28,485 nt of DNA, from positions 1 through 28,485 of the forward strand of contig DBTI01000040.1 of the NCBI GenBank assembly GCA_002306975.1, read 5' to 3'. This DNA comes from Ruminococcaceae bacterium UBA1320. GTDB lineage: Bacteria; Bacillota; Clostridia; Oscillospirales; Ethanoligenentaceae. The notes beneath the pieces are model-generated. The model searched no databases. It was not told the origin of the DNA and saw only the letters and a program-made list of their open reading frames with translations. Made by a program: the position numbers and the translations under genes. The first letter of the stretch is position 1. Every line of letters starts with the position of its first letter. This document shows positions 13,222 through 21,204 of this stretch, in pieces.

Positions 13222-14055
13222 ATGAGCGGTTACAAAAAAGACAAACACCGCGGGCTAAAAGGGAACGTAATGCTTTCCGTAATGACGGTGCTGCTCGGCT
13301 GTGCGGTAATTGCTTCGGCGGTTCTGCTTTTTAAAAAGTCCCCTGCGGCAAAACCTGCGCTGGCAGGGGTATCCCATCAGTCGTCCTCTGTGGCTTCACA
13401 GCCGTCTGACAAGCCGCAGATCGTTTCATCACAGGTTTCATCGTCCTCTTCATCTTCTTCATCTTCTCCGCAGTCATCCCCGACTGCAAGCCCCAGAAGC
13501 CTTGACAACGCGCTGTTCATTGGCGACTCATTCACCGACGGATTAACGATTTACGCCGGAATTGATAAAAAAGATGTAATCTGCGATAACAGCATGTCGG
13601 CTTATTCCGCGGTTAACCGCTCATACACGATAAGCGGGAAAAAGCAAAAGGCAGCTGACGCCGCGAAGGCTGTAAGCCCGGACAGCATCTTTATTCTTGT
13701 CGGTTCCAATGATATTGCTCAAGGATATTCCGCGACCAAGTTCACCGACAATTACGGCGAACTCATTGACGATCTGCAAAGCGGCTGCCCAAACGCCAAG
13801 ATTTATGTTCAGTCAATCTTCCCTGTAACTTCGGCATACGAAAACAAGAATAAATCACTCACCAATGAAAAAATTGATGATTTCAACACCGCCCTTCAAT
13901 CTATGTGCGGGGAAAAGGGCGTGCAGTTCGTTAACGTAGCTGCCTCTCTTAAAGGCGCGGACGGCGTTTTGCCGTCTGATTCAAGCAGTGACGGAATGCA
14001 CATTAAGAAAGCAAGCTATATTAAATGGCTTGATTATTTGAAATCGGGGAAATAA
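13222..14055 (+). CDS. Membrane-anchored SGNH/GDSL hydrolase
   Basis: A 277-residue protein. There is a basic N-terminus, one transmembrane or uncleaved signal helix (about residues 16-37), a Ser/Pro/Gln-rich linker to about residue 92 (including a ten-serine run), then an SGNH hydrolase domain. Catalytic features: Ser103 in GDSFTDG, Asn163 in GSNDI, and Asp257/His260 in DGMHI. The block II glycine is not obvious. Such anchored extracytoplasmic SGNH enzymes usually deacylate or deacetylate cell-wall or surface glycans, or act as lipases/esterases; the substrate cannot be told. Codons of the serine run are mostly TCN in a short-period array, so it may be length-variable. GGAGG precedes ATG 13222, and a terminator follows. 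Confidence 0.86.
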   Translation: MSGYKKDKHRGLKGNVMLSVMTVLLGCAVIASAVLLFKKSPAAKPALAGVSHQSSSVASQPSDKPQIVSSQVSSSSSSSSSSPQSSPTASPRSLDNALFIGDSFTDGLTIYAGIDKKDVICDNSMSAYSAVNRSYTISGKKQKAADAAKAVSPDSIFILVGSNDIAQGYSATKFTDNYGELIDDLQSGCPNAKIYVQSIFPVTSAYENKNKSLTNEKIDDFNTALQSMCGEKGVQFVNVAASLKGADGVLPSDSSSDGMHIKKASYIKWLDYLKSGK

Positions 14056-14093
14056 GTGGATTTTTAATTTTCTTGGTTAAAAGAACACTTTTG

Positions 14094-14141
14094 AATAACC
14101 GCAGGTCGCTCCTTCGCGACTTGCGGTTATTCTTATTTTTG
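14094..14141 (+). terminator. Terminator after the SGNH hydrolase gene
   Basis: AATAACCGCAGGTCGC (14094-14109) pairs with GCGACTTGCGGTTATT (14116-14131), 16 bp with one G-U pair, then CTTATTTTTG. Confidence 0.88.
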
Positions 14142-14173
14142 TTTAAAAGTCTATCCATCAAATAGCGTCTTTT

Positions 14174-14248
14174 GAAGAATGCTCTAAACAAAAAAAGAAA
14201 GCACCCCCACTCACGCCGTGAGTGGCAAAGTGAAAATCAGAAGAATTA
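14174..14248. repeat. Palindromic intergenic repeat, copy A
   Basis: It starts with GAAGAATGCTCT (14174-14185), then a short perfect hairpin built on CCACTCAC/GTGAGTGG (about 14208-14225), and ends with CAAAGTGAAAATCAGAAGAA (14226-14245). The same three blocks recur in altered form and order at 17390-17501, on the other side of the iron operon. No coding potential. Confidence 0.5.
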
Positions 14249-14465
14249 TTTTAAACAAATAAAAAAATTAAGCGGCTACGCCTTGAGCAAAAAATTTGTT
14301 ATTAAAAGCAATAAATTTTTCCCTTAAAAAAATAAAAATTATATCTAAAAATTTTAAAGACAAGCCCCCTTCCACATTTTTTGCATATTTTTTGTGCGAT
14401 AAATCTCACTTTTTTGAGCAAAATAATAAAATACAAATTAAATCTGAATTTTTACACTTGTGCTA

Positions 14466-14508
14466 TTGCAATTTTCTTCAGCATATATTATAATGATAAT
14501 CGTTATCA
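14466..14508 (+). promoter_or_regulatory. Fur-controlled promoter of feoAB-fur
   Basis: TTGCAA (14466-14471), 17-base spacer, TATAAT (14489-14494), directly continuous with TGATAATCGTTATCA (14494-14508). The latter is a 7-1-7 Fur box with one mismatch to TGATAATNATTATCA. Iron-loaded Fur bound here would cover the -10 box and start site. The fur gene lies at the end of the same operon, giving a feedback loop. Confidence 0.9.
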
Positions 14509-14534
14509 ATAGTATTAATAAGGAGGGGCATTCA

Positions 14535-14831
14535 ATGAGATTTGGAATACGCCATCATGGTGTCAGAAGATCCGACCTTTTCAAACCGGGGCGCTCATTA
14601 CTTGTGAAATCACTCGATTATAACAACAAGGCAAGCAAGCAGCTCATTGACATGGGTATAACTCCGGATACAATCATATATATCGACAGCGTGGCTCCTC
14701 TTGGCGAACCGCTTGTAGTTAAGGTAAAAGACTACAAAATTGCACTTCGCAGCAAGGATTTAACGGCTCTTGATGTTGAGCAGCAAGACGATGAGCCCAT
14801 AAACAGCGTAAAACTTGCACATGCGGTTTAG
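14535..14831 (+). CDS. feoA: Ferrous iron transport protein A
   Basis: A 98-residue cytoplasmic protein with the FeoA SH3-like fold, recognised by the pattern SKQLIDMGITPDTIIYIDSVAPLGEPLVVKVKDYKIALRSKD (residues about 34-75). It has a 15-20 residue N-terminal extension rich in Arg and His. FeoA is thought to act on the FeoB G-domain. The start is ATG 14535 with AGGAGGGG 7-8 bases upstream; a longer in-frame reading has no such site and would lie over the Fur box. It is the first gene of the Fur-controlled operon and is followed by a hairpin before feoB. Confidence 0.94.
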   Translation: MRFGIRHHGVRRSDLFKPGRSLLVKSLDYNNKASKQLIDMGITPDTIIYIDSVAPLGEPLVVKVKDYKIALRSKDLTALDVEQQDDEPINSVKLAHAV

Positions 14832-14834
14832 AAT

Positions 14835-14869
14835 GCCAAATTTACGGAGACGTGAGTTTGGCGTTTTTT
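14835..14869 (+). terminator. Hairpin with T-run between feoA and feoB (attenuator-like)
   Basis: GCCAAATTTACG (14835-14846) pairs with CGTGAGTTTGGC (14851-14862), 12 bp including two G-U pairs, GAGA loop, then G and T6. It starts only 3 bases after the feoA stop. It should lower feoB expression relative to feoA or act as a processing/stability element. Confidence 0.78.
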
Positions 14870-14912
14870 ATCTTTAAGACAAATTGAAATCTTAAAAGGA
14901 AGCGGGTAATCT

Positions 14913-16736
14913 ATGAAACTGGTACTTGCCGGAAACCCCAACAGCGGCAAGACATCACTGTTTAACGCCCTCACAGGCAGCAAACAGCATGTAGGCAACT
15001 GGGCTGGGGTTACGGTTGAAAAAAAAGAAGGTCTTGTAACGATCCATGGCGAGCAACACACGATTGTCGATCTGCCCGGAATCTATACGATTGACGCGGA
15101 CACAATTGAACAGCGTGTTGCGCGCGACTACATTTTCAAAGAAAAACCTGATCTCATAATCAACATACTTGACGCCACAAATCTTCGCCGCAATCTATAT
15201 TTTACGCTTCAGCTTCGGGAATTCGGAATTCCCATGGTCATCACACTTAATATGATGGACGAGGTTGAAAAAAGCGGCACAAAAATCGACAAAGAAAAAC
15301 TGTCACAAATTTTAGGCGTGCCTGTTGTCGGCATATCAGCCGCAAAGGGCAAGGGCATTGACGGGCTTTTCAACACAATCGAAGAATTTAAAGAACATAA
15401 AATAAAAATTGAGCCTTTCTGCACTGGGTGCAGCAACTGCTCTAAATGCAAATCCGGTGAATACCGCTACCGGTTTATCGACAGCATACTGGGCAGCTGT
15501 CTTCAGACCGGTAACCACAAAAAGCTTACCGAAACAACAAATAAAATTGATAAAATTGTAATGAATAAATATTTGGCATTCCCAATATTTTTTGTTATAA
15601 TGTTTTTAGTATTTACGCTTACCTTTGGTGATTTGGTTTCTCAAGCGTCTGGCGGCATAAGTTATCTGCTATCGCTTTTATCAGAAACGATTCAAGCCGG
15701 ACTTCACGGGATTAATTCACCGGAGCCTGTCATTTCACTTATTTGCAGCGGAGTTATTCCCGGCATAGGGACCGTTATATCGTTTCTTCCGCAAATAGCC
15801 GTGCTGTTCTTTTTGATGTCGGCTTTGGAGGACAGCGGGTACATGGCGCGCGCCGCAATAATGATGGACAGAGTGTTCGCGTCCATGGGGCTCAGCGGAA
15901 GCTCGTTCATACCGCTCATTATGGGTTTTGGCTGCACTGTTCCCGCCATTATGGCGTGCCGCATTCTGCCGACCGAAAAAGACCGCCGCATGACCGTGAT
16001 GCTCACTTCATTTGTGTCGTGCAGCGCGAGGCTTCCGCTTTACGCGCTGATGGCAGGCATATTCTTTGAAAAATATCAAGGCGCTGTTGTATTCTCAGTT
16101 TATGTGCTTGGCATTATCATCGCAGTTTTGGCGGCGCTGACGCTTAACAAAACTGTTTTTAAAAAAAGTAACGCTTCATTTGTAATGGAGCTGCCACCCT
16201 ACCGGATGCCCAATCTGCGCAGCCTCGTGCTTCACACATGGGAAAAAGTCAAAGGCTTTATGATAAAAGCCGGCACAGTGCTTTTTGCCGCGTCAGTTGT
16301 ACTGTGGTTCTTGCAGTCGTTTACTCCGGGCTTCGCACTCACTCAAAATGCCGACGACAGTATAATCGCTTATATCGGCCGTTTTATCGCTCCGATATTC
16401 ACTCCGCTCGGCTTTGGCAACTGGCAGGCTGTTACGGCGTTGTTATCCGGAGTTGCCGCAAAGGAAATGATTGTTTCAACTCTATCGGTTCTTACAAAGT
16501 CCGGTGGGAACATCGCGAGCCTGCATGCCGCGGTTTCGCAGTCATTCTCTCCCCTTTCGGCATACGCCTTCATGGTTTTTGTTCTTTTATACTCTCCCTG
16601 CATCTCAGCGATTGCAACCATGAAAAAGGAATTCGGTTCATTAAAATGGACGGCGGGCACACTTGCAATCGACCTTGCATCCGCTTGGATTATAAGTTTC
16701 GCAATCTATTCCATAGGCAGGTTATTGGGTTTTTAA
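14913..16736 (+). CDS. feoB: Ferrous iron transport protein B
   Basis: A 607-residue inner-membrane Fe(II) transporter. The N-terminal G-domain has G1 GNPNSGKTS (residues 7-15), a conserved threonine in WAGVTVEKKEG, G3 DLPGIY, G4 NMMD and G5 ISAAKG. A spacer with CTGCSNCSKC (a small cysteine cluster at about 169-178) follows, then about eight membrane segments including the Gate/FeoB_C core. It is shorter than the E. coli protein (773), as usual for many Firmicutes. The cysteine cluster in the linker is notable and could bind metal. AAGGAAGCGGG precedes ATG 14913. It is second in the feoA-feoB-fur operon. Confidence 0.96.
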   Translation: MKLVLAGNPNSGKTSLFNALTGSKQHVGNWAGVTVEKKEGLVTIHGEQHTIVDLPGIYTIDADTIEQRVARDYIFKEKPDLIINILDATNLRRNLYFTLQLREFGIPMVITLNMMDEVEKSGTKIDKEKLSQILGVPVVGISAAKGKGIDGLFNTIEEFKEHKIKIEPFCTGCSNCSKCKSGEYRYRFIDSILGSCLQTGNHKKLTETTNKIDKIVMNKYLAFPIFFVIMFLVFTLTFGDLVSQASGGISYLLSLLSETIQAGLHGINSPEPVISLICSGVIPGIGTVISFLPQIAVLFFLMSALEDSGYMARAAIMMDRVFASMGLSGSSFIPLIMGFGCTVPAIMACRILPTEKDRRMTVMLTSFVSCSARLPLYALMAGIFFEKYQGAVVFSVYVLGIIIAVLAALTLNKTVFKKSNASFVMELPPYRMPNLRSLVLHTWEKVKGFMIKAGTVLFAASVVLWFLQSFTPGFALTQNADDSIIAYIGRFIAPIFTPLGFGNWQAVTALLSGVAAKEMIVSTLSVLTKSGGNIASLHAAVSQSFSPLSAYAFMVFVLLYSPCISAIATMKKEFGSLKWTAGTLAIDLASAWIISFAIYSIGRLLGF

Positions 16737-16767
16737 TTTTTTGACTCTAATTTATTCAAAAGCGCTG

Positions 16768-16803
16768 ATGCTGCACCCGCCAAAAGCGGGCTGCGGCATT
16801 TTC
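16768..16803 (+). terminator. Hairpin between feoB and fur
   Basis: CCCGC/GCGGG with an AAAA-type loop, extended by imperfect outer pairing (ATGC with GCAT), followed by a short TTTT. It is weaker than a true terminator; partial attenuation before fur is likely. Confidence 0.5.
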
Positions 16804-16838
16804 CCATATAAAACGGCGGCTGGGCAAGGAGGCTTATT

Positions 16839-17252
16839 ATGGATACGCCGGCAAAAGAACGCAACACAAAGCAAAAACGCCTTATTCTCGACTGTATGAA
16901 AAGCAGTGGGCGTCACATGAATGTTGAAGAGATCTACGGAATTATAAAAAAGCATGATGAAAAAATAAGTATTGCCACCGTCTACCGCAACCTGCGCATG
17001 CTGGAGCAGCAGGGTGTGGTTAAAAAGCTCTATATGGCGGAGGATTCGCCGTCATTCTACGAGTTTAACGACAACGGCGAGCATACGCACCACCATCTTG
17101 TTTGCAGCCGTTGCGGGGCAATAATCGACTTTGAAGAGGATTTGCTTGAATCTCTTGAAAAGACAATAGAAGAGAAAAAGGGATTTAAAATCAAAGACCA
17201 CAGGGTGGTTTTTTACGGGCTTTGCAGGGAGTGCCGAGAGGCAGAAAAATAA
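16839..17252 (+). CDS. fur: Fur family ferric uptake regulator
   Basis: A 137-residue metal-dependent repressor. A winged-helix DNA-binding domain covers residues 1-80 (recognition helix around ISIATVYRNLRML). It is followed by the metal-sensing dimer domain with a His cluster EHTHHH (81-86), and two CxxC pairs, Cys89/Cys92 and Cys129/Cys132, which form the structural zinc site. Its position at the end of feoAB and the Fur box at the operon promoter support Fur rather than PerR or Zur, though subfamily identity cannot be proved by sequence. AAGGAGG precedes ATG 16839; a terminator follows. Confidence 0.92.
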   Translation: MDTPAKERNTKQKRLILDCMKSSGRHMNVEEIYGIIKKHDEKISIATVYRNLRMLEQQGVVKKLYMAEDSPSFYEFNDNGEHTHHHLVCSRCGAIIDFEEDLLESLEKTIEEKKGFKIKDHRVVFYGLCRECREAEK

Positions 17253-17256
17253 GTTT

Positions 17257-17288
17257 AAATGGACGACTGTTTGGTCGTCCATTTTTTT
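17257..17288 (+). terminator. Terminator of the feoAB-fur operon
   Basis: AAATGGACGAC (17257-17267) pairs perfectly with GTCGTCCATTT (17274-17284), followed by further T. Confidence 0.92.
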
Positions 17289-17562
17289 ATTTAAAAGTAC
17301 ATTCCTCAAGTAATATTTTTGTCGCTTACGCCGCGACTGGCGGTTTCTCCAATTTATTATTGGCTTAAAACAGCATTATTCTAATAACCTTTTTGCCACT
17401 CACGCCGTGGCAAAGTTGTTTTTCGAAGAATGCTCTTTTGAACAAAAGAAGAAATAACTCGCAAGTCGTATCGTTAGCGACAAAGTGATAATCAGAAGAG
17501 TACACCATTAAACAATTAAAATTAAATTTATATTTAATTGTTTCCACCCTTGCACCCACCTG
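17289..17562. repeat. Intergenic stretch with palindromic repeat, copy B
   Basis: Between the fur and nrdG terminators. It contains GTCGC..GCGAC (about 17322-17338), CCACTCACGCCGTGG (17397-17411), GAAGAATGCTCT (17425-17436) and CAAAGTGATAATCAGAAGAG (17481-17500). The last three blocks match copy A at 14174-14248. No coding potential. Confidence 0.5.
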
Positions 17563-17563
17563 C

Positions 17564-17594
17564 AAAAAAGCCGCTCACCGAAAAGGTGAGCGGC
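17564..17594 (-). terminator. Terminator of nrdG
   Basis: On the minus strand GCCGCTCACC pairs perfectly with GGTGAGCGGC around a 5-base loop, followed by T6. It begins 14 bases after the nrdG stop. Confidence 0.93.
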
Positions 17595-17607
17595 AAAAAT
17601 ATAAACC

Positions 17608-18114
17608 TCAATCCCATGCCATAACAACCCGCTTCTCCTCCAGCGACTTTTTAACATTGATCGCCCTTTGATTTGAAGACCCTTTAAATTTAAGCTCATA
17701 GCTTTTCAGCGCCGTGACAAACGGTCCGTCAACAAGCACATCAATATTTTTTAACAAATCCATGACCGCGGGTGACTCCTGCGACATTTCAAGCAATTCA
17801 TCATAAAGGTAACCGGTGTAAGCGATTACATCAAGACCATCGGCCTTTGCCGCTTGCGCGAGCTCCGCCATACCTTCTGGCTGACAGAAAGGCTCCCCGC
17901 CGCTCAGCGTGATGCCGGAAACAAGCGGATTTTTCTTAACCTCATCCATGATTTTCTGCGCGGTGATTTCTTTTCCGCCCTCAAAAGACCAGGTTTGCGC
18001 ATTGTGGCAGTCTTCGCAGCGGTGTGGGCAGCCCTGTGCAAAAACCACAAATCTGATGCCGGGCCCGTCCACAATCGATTCGCGAATAATACCGGATATT
18101 TTTAAAATGCTCAT
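17608..18114 (-). CDS. nrdG: Anaerobic ribonucleotide reductase activating protein (radical SAM)
   Basis: A 168-residue radical-SAM activase that puts the glycyl radical on class III ribonucleotide reductase NrdD. Cluster motif CxxxCxxC: Cys29, Cys33, Cys36 (CPHRCEDC). Other features are DGPGIR at 16-21 and the SAM-binding LSGGEPF. Full length for the family. AGGAGG precedes ATG 18114. It sits 36 bases behind sbcC on the same strand, so it probably forms the end of the sbcDC operon. nrdD is not next to it in this window, unlike the common nrdD-nrdG pairing. A strong terminator follows. Confidence 0.93.
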   Translation of the reverse strand: MSILKISGIIRESIVDGPGIRFVVFAQGCPHRCEDCHNAQTWSFEGGKEITAQKIMDEVKKNPLVSGITLSGGEPFCQPEGMAELAQAAKADGLDVIAYTGYLYDELLEMSQESPAVMDLLKNIDVLVDGPFVTALKSYELKFKGSSNQRAINVKKSLEEKRVVMAWD

Positions 18115-18150
18115 TTCAAGCCTCCTCTTTCATTGCGTAAGTGGCGCCTT

Positions 18151-21100
18151 TTATGGTGTAATTACAGCGGCGCCTGCCGTCCCATCCGCTTGCCTTTTCA
18201 CGTTTATATGAGCGGGAATGCGTTCCCGCAGTTCACCGACATGCGATATTACCCCGATAAGCCGACCGGAGAGACGCAGCCTTTCAAGCGCGCCCATCGC
18301 GGTATCGAGCGTTTCAGCGTCGAGCGAACCAAAACCCTCGTCGATAAACAACGAGTCGAGCCTTATTCCGCCCGCATAAGCTTGGACAACGTCGGAAAGC
18401 CCGAACGCGAGCGACAGAGAAGCCAAGAACATTTCTCCGCCGGAAAGGGTGTTGACGCCGCGCTCGCCGCCGCTCCACGCGTCGCCTACCGATAAATCAA
18501 GTCCCTTTGTACCGTTTCCCCGCCCCGGCGTATTGCTTCGAACAAGCGAGTAGCGCCCGCGGCTGAGCTGCGAAAGGTGAATGTTGGCGCTAGCCACGAT
18601 GTCGTCGAGCATAAGGCCGAGCACAAACTGATGAATGGGCGTTTTAAGCGGATTTTCACCGCCGGTAAGGCGATAAACATGGTCATAAAGTGAAAAGTTA
18701 CGCCGCAGTTTTTCCTCCTGCTCCGCAGTTTGGGCAAGCTGTGTGCTTACACTTTCAAAGTTCTTAATGCTCGCTGCAAACGCACCTTTTTGTGAAAGAG
18801 ACTTCTCCATTTCGTCCCGCGCTTTTGCCTCAATCTCCTTCAGCGCTTGCGTATTCGGGCGCTGTGATTCCGCAAGCTGCTTTTCAAGAGCCGCCGCTCT
18901 GTCGTTTTGCAAGAGGGTTTCGCGGTCAAAGCCCTCGATTTCCTCTTTAAGGCTGCCTCTTGCTGTTTCGTTCAAAACCAGTGCTTTTATATCGCTGCCC
19001 TGAGGTATTTCTGACTGTTCACGCCGCTTTTCAAACTCATTTGCGGCCGCCTTGCAGTTTTCTTCCGCCGCGGATTTCGTATTGGTCGATGATCGCAGCC
19101 GTTCAGTTGCCGCCGCAAGTGCACTGCGAGCGGATTCAAATTGGGTACGCGTTTCTTTTATCTGATTTTCAGTAATCTCGTAGCTCTTTTTAAGGGTTGT
19201 AATTTGTTCTTCGACTGCGGCAGCGTCACGCATTTTTTCCGGAACAGCATCGGCAAGCTGCGCCACGCGCCCTTCAAGGGCCGAAACCGAAAGCGCCGCC
19301 GTGTCGGCTTGTACCTTTAAGCTGTCGAAATTTGCCTTCGCTTTTGTAAGCTCCGCTTCGGCGTTTTTTGCCTCCGCCTCCATCTGCGGCTGCCGCTTTG
19401 CTGCTGTCTGGGCTTCTTCAAGCGATTTTTTTACCGAAGAAAGCTGCGCCTGCGCCTCTGCCGCGCTGCTGCCGAACTTTTCACATTCCGCTTCAAGCTC
19501 CGCAAGGCGTTTTGCCGCCGAGTCGTGCTCGCCTCGAATACGCGCGCCCTCCTCGCCGGACACGTTCAATTTTTCTTCAAGCGATTCAACAATCTTTTTC
19601 TGGATTTCTAACTCTTCCCGCGTGGGCGCGCCGCAAACGGCCGCGGCCGGAATAGGGTGAGAATCGGAGCCGCAGACAGGACATTTTTCGCCGTCGCACA
19701 GCTCCTGCGCAAGACGATAGGCGGCGTCCCCGTCTATGGCCTTTTGCATGTTTTCATAAATCTGTTTTTCATTTTTGTGTGACTGAGAAAGCGCCTTATA
19801 TTCATTCCGCTTTTTTTCAAGCGTGCTGTCAAGAGCGGTTACTGTCTTTTTTTGTGCTTCAAAAGCAGCAAAAGCGTCAACCCGCGCGGCAAGCTCGGTT
19901 CTTTGCGTCACAAGCTCCGGCAACCGCAAAACATAACGTTCGCTGTTTTCTTTGATTTTTGTTTTAAGGTTTTCCAAGGCGGCGGTAAACTGTTCTACGC
20001 GCAGGGCTTCCTTTTCGGCGCATGCGAGCGCGGATCTTTGCTCCTGTCTCTTTATTAAAAGTTCTTTCTGTGCCTTACAAAGCGCACGTGACGGCTCTAA
20101 GATACCTTCAAGCCGCGCTATTGTTCCGGCAAGCTCCTTTAACGACGCTTCCGCTTTCGCGCTGCCGTCAAGCGTTGTTTGAGCATTTTGTTCCTCTTTT
20201 TGCGCAGCCGCTAATCCGCTTTGCGCCGATTCCAGTTCCTTTTGCGCCGCGTCAAGCGTCTTTTGCGCCTGAGTCAGCGCATCAAGATAAGGCATCACAC
20301 CCAAAGCCTTTTCTGCTTTTTCAAGGCTCTGCCGCTTTTTGCCGATCTCATCGGTCATTAGCGCAAGCTGTTTCTGCCTTTCACGCGCCGCGTCAAGCTC
20401 AGAAAACTTCTGTTCGAGTGTGCTTGCGTCTCTAAACGCCGCCGAAGCCGCGTCAAAGGCTGCGACAAGTGCCTTCATGCCGGTTTCCACGGCTTGCAGC
20501 TCGTCCTTTTTTTGCGAAAGACGGGCGCCAAGTTCCTCGCGGTTTTCACACTCAACACTTTTACAGAGCGTCGCCGTTCTTTCCACACATTGTGAAAGTG
20601 CGGCGTCGATTGATTTTGAACGCAGAGCAAGTGCTTTTGAAAAGTTCTGCCACCGCACCGTTCCGAAAAGGGTTTCAAGAATCTTTTGCTTTTCAAGCGA
20701 CGGCGCGGTCAGCAGGCGGCGAAATTCGCCCTGCGGCAGCACGATTACCTGAGAAAACTGGTCGTGAGAAAACCCGAGCAGCTCGACAGCCTTGTCCCTC
20801 ACCTGCGGGCCTGTGCAGAGAAGCCGCCATTTTTCACCGTCGTAATTGTAGCAGCTTTCTTCATAATCGGTCGTGCGCTCGGTTTCACCCGAGCGTTTTT
20901 TGATAGCACGGATCTTCATGCCGCGCTCAAATTTATAAAGGTCGCCGCCAAGCTCCATTTCGAACGACACGCGTGTTTCAAGCGTGTCGGGCGCCGCGAT
21001 GCAGCGCATATCGCGCGCGTCGCGCAGAGAACCTGACGAGCGCCCGTAAAGCGCGTAAGACATTGCGTCAAGAATAGTGGTTTTGCCGCAGCCGGTGGAG

Positions 21101-21204
21101 CCGGTTATTAAAAACAGCCCGTAAGAATAAAGCTTTGTAAAATCTATCTCGGTGGCGTTAAGGTAAGGGCCGAATGCCTGCATTACTATTTTATGCGGTT
21201 TCAT
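18151..21204 (-). CDS. sbcC: Exonuclease SbcC (Rad50-like ATPase)
   Basis: A 1017-residue SMC-like ATPase partner of SbcD. Walker A is GSTGCGKT (35-42). Two long coiled-coil arms flank a zinc hook CPVC (within ELCDGEKCPVCGSDSHP, roughly residue 500). The C-terminal half has the ABC signature TLSGGEMFLASLSL and Walker B LDSLFIDEGFGSLD. With SbcD it trims hairpins and protein-blocked DNA ends. The start overlaps the sbcD stop by four bases (ATGA), a translational coupling arrangement. The length is normal. Confidence 0.96.
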   Translation of the reverse strand: MKPHKIVMQAFGPYLNATEIDFTKLYSYGLFLITGSTGCGKTTILDAMSYALYGRSSGSLRDARDMRCIAAPDTLETRVSFEMELGGDLYKFERGMKIRAIKKRSGETERTTDYEESCYNYDGEKWRLLCTGPQVRDKAVELLGFSHDQFSQVIVLPQGEFRRLLTAPSLEKQKILETLFGTVRWQNFSKALALRSKSIDAALSQCVERTATLCKSVECENREELGARLSQKKDELQAVETGMKALVAAFDAASAAFRDASTLEQKFSELDAARERQKQLALMTDEIGKKRQSLEKAEKALGVMPYLDALTQAQKTLDAAQKELESAQSGLAAAQKEEQNAQTTLDGSAKAEASLKELAGTIARLEGILEPSRALCKAQKELLIKRQEQRSALACAEKEALRVEQFTAALENLKTKIKENSERYVLRLPELVTQRTELAARVDAFAAFEAQKKTVTALDSTLEKKRNEYKALSQSHKNEKQIYENMQKAIDGDAAYRLAQELCDGEKCPVCGSDSHPIPAAAVCGAPTREELEIQKKIVESLEEKLNVSGEEGARIRGEHDSAAKRLAELEAECEKFGSSAAEAQAQLSSVKKSLEEAQTAAKRQPQMEAEAKNAEAELTKAKANFDSLKVQADTAALSVSALEGRVAQLADAVPEKMRDAAAVEEQITTLKKSYEITENQIKETRTQFESARSALAAATERLRSSTNTKSAAEENCKAAANEFEKRREQSEIPQGSDIKALVLNETARGSLKEEIEGFDRETLLQNDRAAALEKQLAESQRPNTQALKEIEAKARDEMEKSLSQKGAFAASIKNFESVSTQLAQTAEQEEKLRRNFSLYDHVYRLTGGENPLKTPIHQFVLGLMLDDIVASANIHLSQLSRGRYSLVRSNTPGRGNGTKGLDLSVGDAWSGGERGVNTLSGGEMFLASLSLAFGLSDVVQAYAGGIRLDSLFIDEGFGSLDAETLDTAMGALERLRLSGRLIGVISHVGELRERIPAHINVKRQADGTAGAAVITP

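Noticed and set aside
14296..14493. AT-rich 65-codon ORF before the Fur-controlled promoter
   Set aside because: Low-complexity Lys/Phe/Ile composition, no ribosome binding site, and it runs into the feoA promoter.
18743..20903. Several long plus-strand ORFs opposite sbcC
   Set aside because: Shadow frames of a GC-biased long coding region; the minus-strand SbcC is complete and unambiguous.
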